Part shown: positions 6,654 to 7,722 of the stretch, one piece after another | Numbering within the stretch: the stretch's first letter is position 1 | Layout: every line of letters begins with the position of its first letter | Assembly: GCA_013140405.1 (NCBI GenBank) | Contig: JABFSV010000098.1 | Coordinates: 1 to 7,722, forward strand | Direction: 5' to 3' | DNA from: Methyloglobulus sp. | Lineage (GTDB): Bacteria; Pseudomonadota; Gammaproteobacteria; Methylococcales; Methylomonadaceae | Length of the DNA: 7,722 nucleotides | Program-made: the position numbers and the translations under genes | Notes under the pieces: model-generated | The model's database searches: none | Told to the model about the DNA's origin: nothing | The model's input: the letters and a program-made list of their open reading frames with translations, nothing else

Positions 6654-7722
6654 CTAACGAAACGCAATTTTTGTCCCAACATGTCTGGTGTCACCAAAAC
6701 CACACCGCCTGGGCTGACATGATATTTAAGCTCATCTTCTGCCCGGTTTTCACCAATCACCGTGCCTTCAGGCACTTCGCAACCCTTTTCTATGATCGCT
6801 TTGGTGATGCGGCAATGACGGCCAATAGTGGTGTCGGGCAATATAATGCTGTCCTGCACCATCGAAAAAGAATTAACCCTGACATTTGAGAACAACAGGG
6901 AGTGCCTTACTTTGGCGCCAGAAATTACACTACCCCCAGAAACCATTGAATCGATAGCTTGACCCCGTCTTTCGTCATCGTCAAAAACAAATTTCGCAGG
7001 CGGTGTTTGTTCCTGATAAGTCCAGATAGGCCAAGTTTTATCGTACAAATTCAACTCAGGATTAACGCCGATTAATTCCATATTGGCAGACCAGTACGCA
7101 TCAATCGTTCCCACATCGCGCCAGTAACTTTGCCCACCCGTTTGCAAGTCCAGGAAGGGATAGGCATTCACCAAATATTTGTCGATGACCGAAGGGATAA
7201 TATCTTTGCCGAAGTCACGGCTTGAACCTTTGGTATCCGCATCTTTTATCAACTGTTCGTAAAGAAAATCGGCATTAAAAATATAAATGCCCATAGAAGC
7301 CAATGCCGTGTCCGTCCGTCCAGGCATGACTGGCGGATTGGCCGGTTTTTCCACAAACGCCCTGACCCGACGATTATCATCGACATCCATCACGCCAAAG
7401 GCGGTGGCTTCTTCCAATGACACTTCTATGCAGCCTATCGTTAAGTCAGCATTTTTTTTAACGTGGTCGGCCAACATGGCACCGTAGTCCATTTTGTAAA
7501 TATGGTCGCCCGCCAACACCAGAATATGCTTGGGTTGCCGTGTCCTCAGGATGTCAATGTTTTGGAATACCGCATCAGCCGTGCCTTTGTACCAGGAATC
7601 TTCGTCATGCCGTTGTTGGGCGGGGAATAGCTCAACATACTCGCCGAATTCACCGCGCAAAAACCCCCAGCCTTGTTGAATGTGAAGAATTAAGGAGTGG
7701 GCTTTATATTGGGTTAATATAC
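6650..7722 (-). CDS. glgC: Glucose-1-phosphate adenylyltransferase (ADP-glucose pyrophosphorylase), N-terminus outside window
   Basis: GlgC converts glucose-1-phosphate and ATP to ADP-glucose and pyrophosphate, the regulated first step of glycogen synthesis. The reading frame stays open to the right edge: 20 more codons upstream of the TTG at 7660 read TQYKAHSLILHIQQGWGF, as in true GlgC proteins, so that TTG is internal. About 356 complete codons are visible and, by alignment to E. coli GlgC (431 residues), roughly the first 70 are missing, including the GGRGTRL nucleotide loop and the allosteric lysine region. Visible residues: WYKGTADAV (Tyr at 7589-7591, E. coli Tyr114), LAGDHIYKMDY (Asp at 7505-7507, catalytic Asp142), FVEKPANPP (Lys at 7346-7348, Lys195 of the glucose-1-phosphate site), SYWRDVGTIDAYW, then the left-handed beta-helix domain from about SMVSGGSVISGA to the end. 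It is the most upstream gene seen in the operon and overlaps the GH57 start. Confidence 0.96.
   Translation of the reverse strand, partial: ILTQYKAHSLILHIQQGWGFLRGEFGEYVELFPAQQRHDEDSWYKGTADAVFQNIDILRTRQPKHILVLAGDHIYKMDYGAMLADHVKKNADLTIGCIEVSLEEATAFGVMDVDDNRRVRAFVEKPANPPVMPGRTDTALASMGIYIFNADFLYEQLIKDADTKGSSRDFGKDIIPSVIDKYLVNAYPFLDLQTGGQSYWRDVGTIDAYWSANMELIGVNPELNLYDKTWPIWTYQEQTPPAKFVFDDDERRGQAIDSMVSGGSVISGAKVRHSLLFSNVRVNSFSMVQDSIILPDTTIGRHCRITKAIIEKGCEVPEGTVIGENRAEDELKYHVSPGGVVLVTPDMLGQKLRFVR

Noticed and set aside
7658..7660. TTG as the start of glgC
   Set aside because: Twenty further in-frame codons up to the window edge encode typical GlgC sequence (TQYKAHSL...IQQGWGF), so this TTG is an internal leucine codon.
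1..7722. CRISPR array, tRNA or rRNA genes, toxin-antitoxin, prophage or defence genes
   Set aside because: No regularly spaced repeats, cloverleaf-like sequences or proteins of these kinds were seen; nearly all the window is occupied by recognised metabolic genes.

Overview
The window (about 7.7 kb, moderate GC) looks like the chromosome of a gammaproteobacterium. The protein set resembles what I would expect in a methane-oxidising Methylococcales bacterium: a GlgC / GH57 / MalQ glycogen cluster beside a type-2 malate dehydrogenase. That taxonomic guess rests on family resemblance and remembered gene order, not on a search.

Layout: (1) Positions 1 to about 376 hold the right-hand end of an IS110-family insertion sequence, with the C-terminal part of its transposase on the + strand, cut by the window edge. 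(2) A complete acs (acetyl-CoA synthetase) follows at 419-2356 on the + strand, its start only 62 nt after the transposase stop. (3) A 51-nt convergent gap separates acs from everything else, which lies on the - strand. (4) Read in transcription order from the right edge, the - strand genes are glgC (7722-6650, N-terminus outside the window), a GH57 glycoside hydrolase (6653-4956, ATGA overlap with glgC), malQ (4943-3465, 12 nt after the GH57 stop), and mdh (3385-2408, 79 nt after malQ with its own good ribosome binding site). No gene-free stretch exceeds 80 nt.

Working together: GlgC makes ADP-glucose, the committed glucosyl donor for glycogen. The GH57 enzyme and MalQ act on alpha-1,4-glucan chains (cleavage or transfer), so the operon carries both storage-polymer synthesis and remodelling functions. 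Mdh (malate/oxaloacetate) and Acs (acetate to acetyl-CoA) are central carbon enzymes; they border the glycogen operon and need not be co-regulated with it.

Most of the window is ordinary metabolism, and I see no convincing novel system. The points most worth following are the unassigned activity of the GH57 protein inside a translationally coupled glycogen operon, and the insertion-sequence end immediately upstream of acs, where neither a good promoter nor a Shine-Dalgarno sequence is visible.
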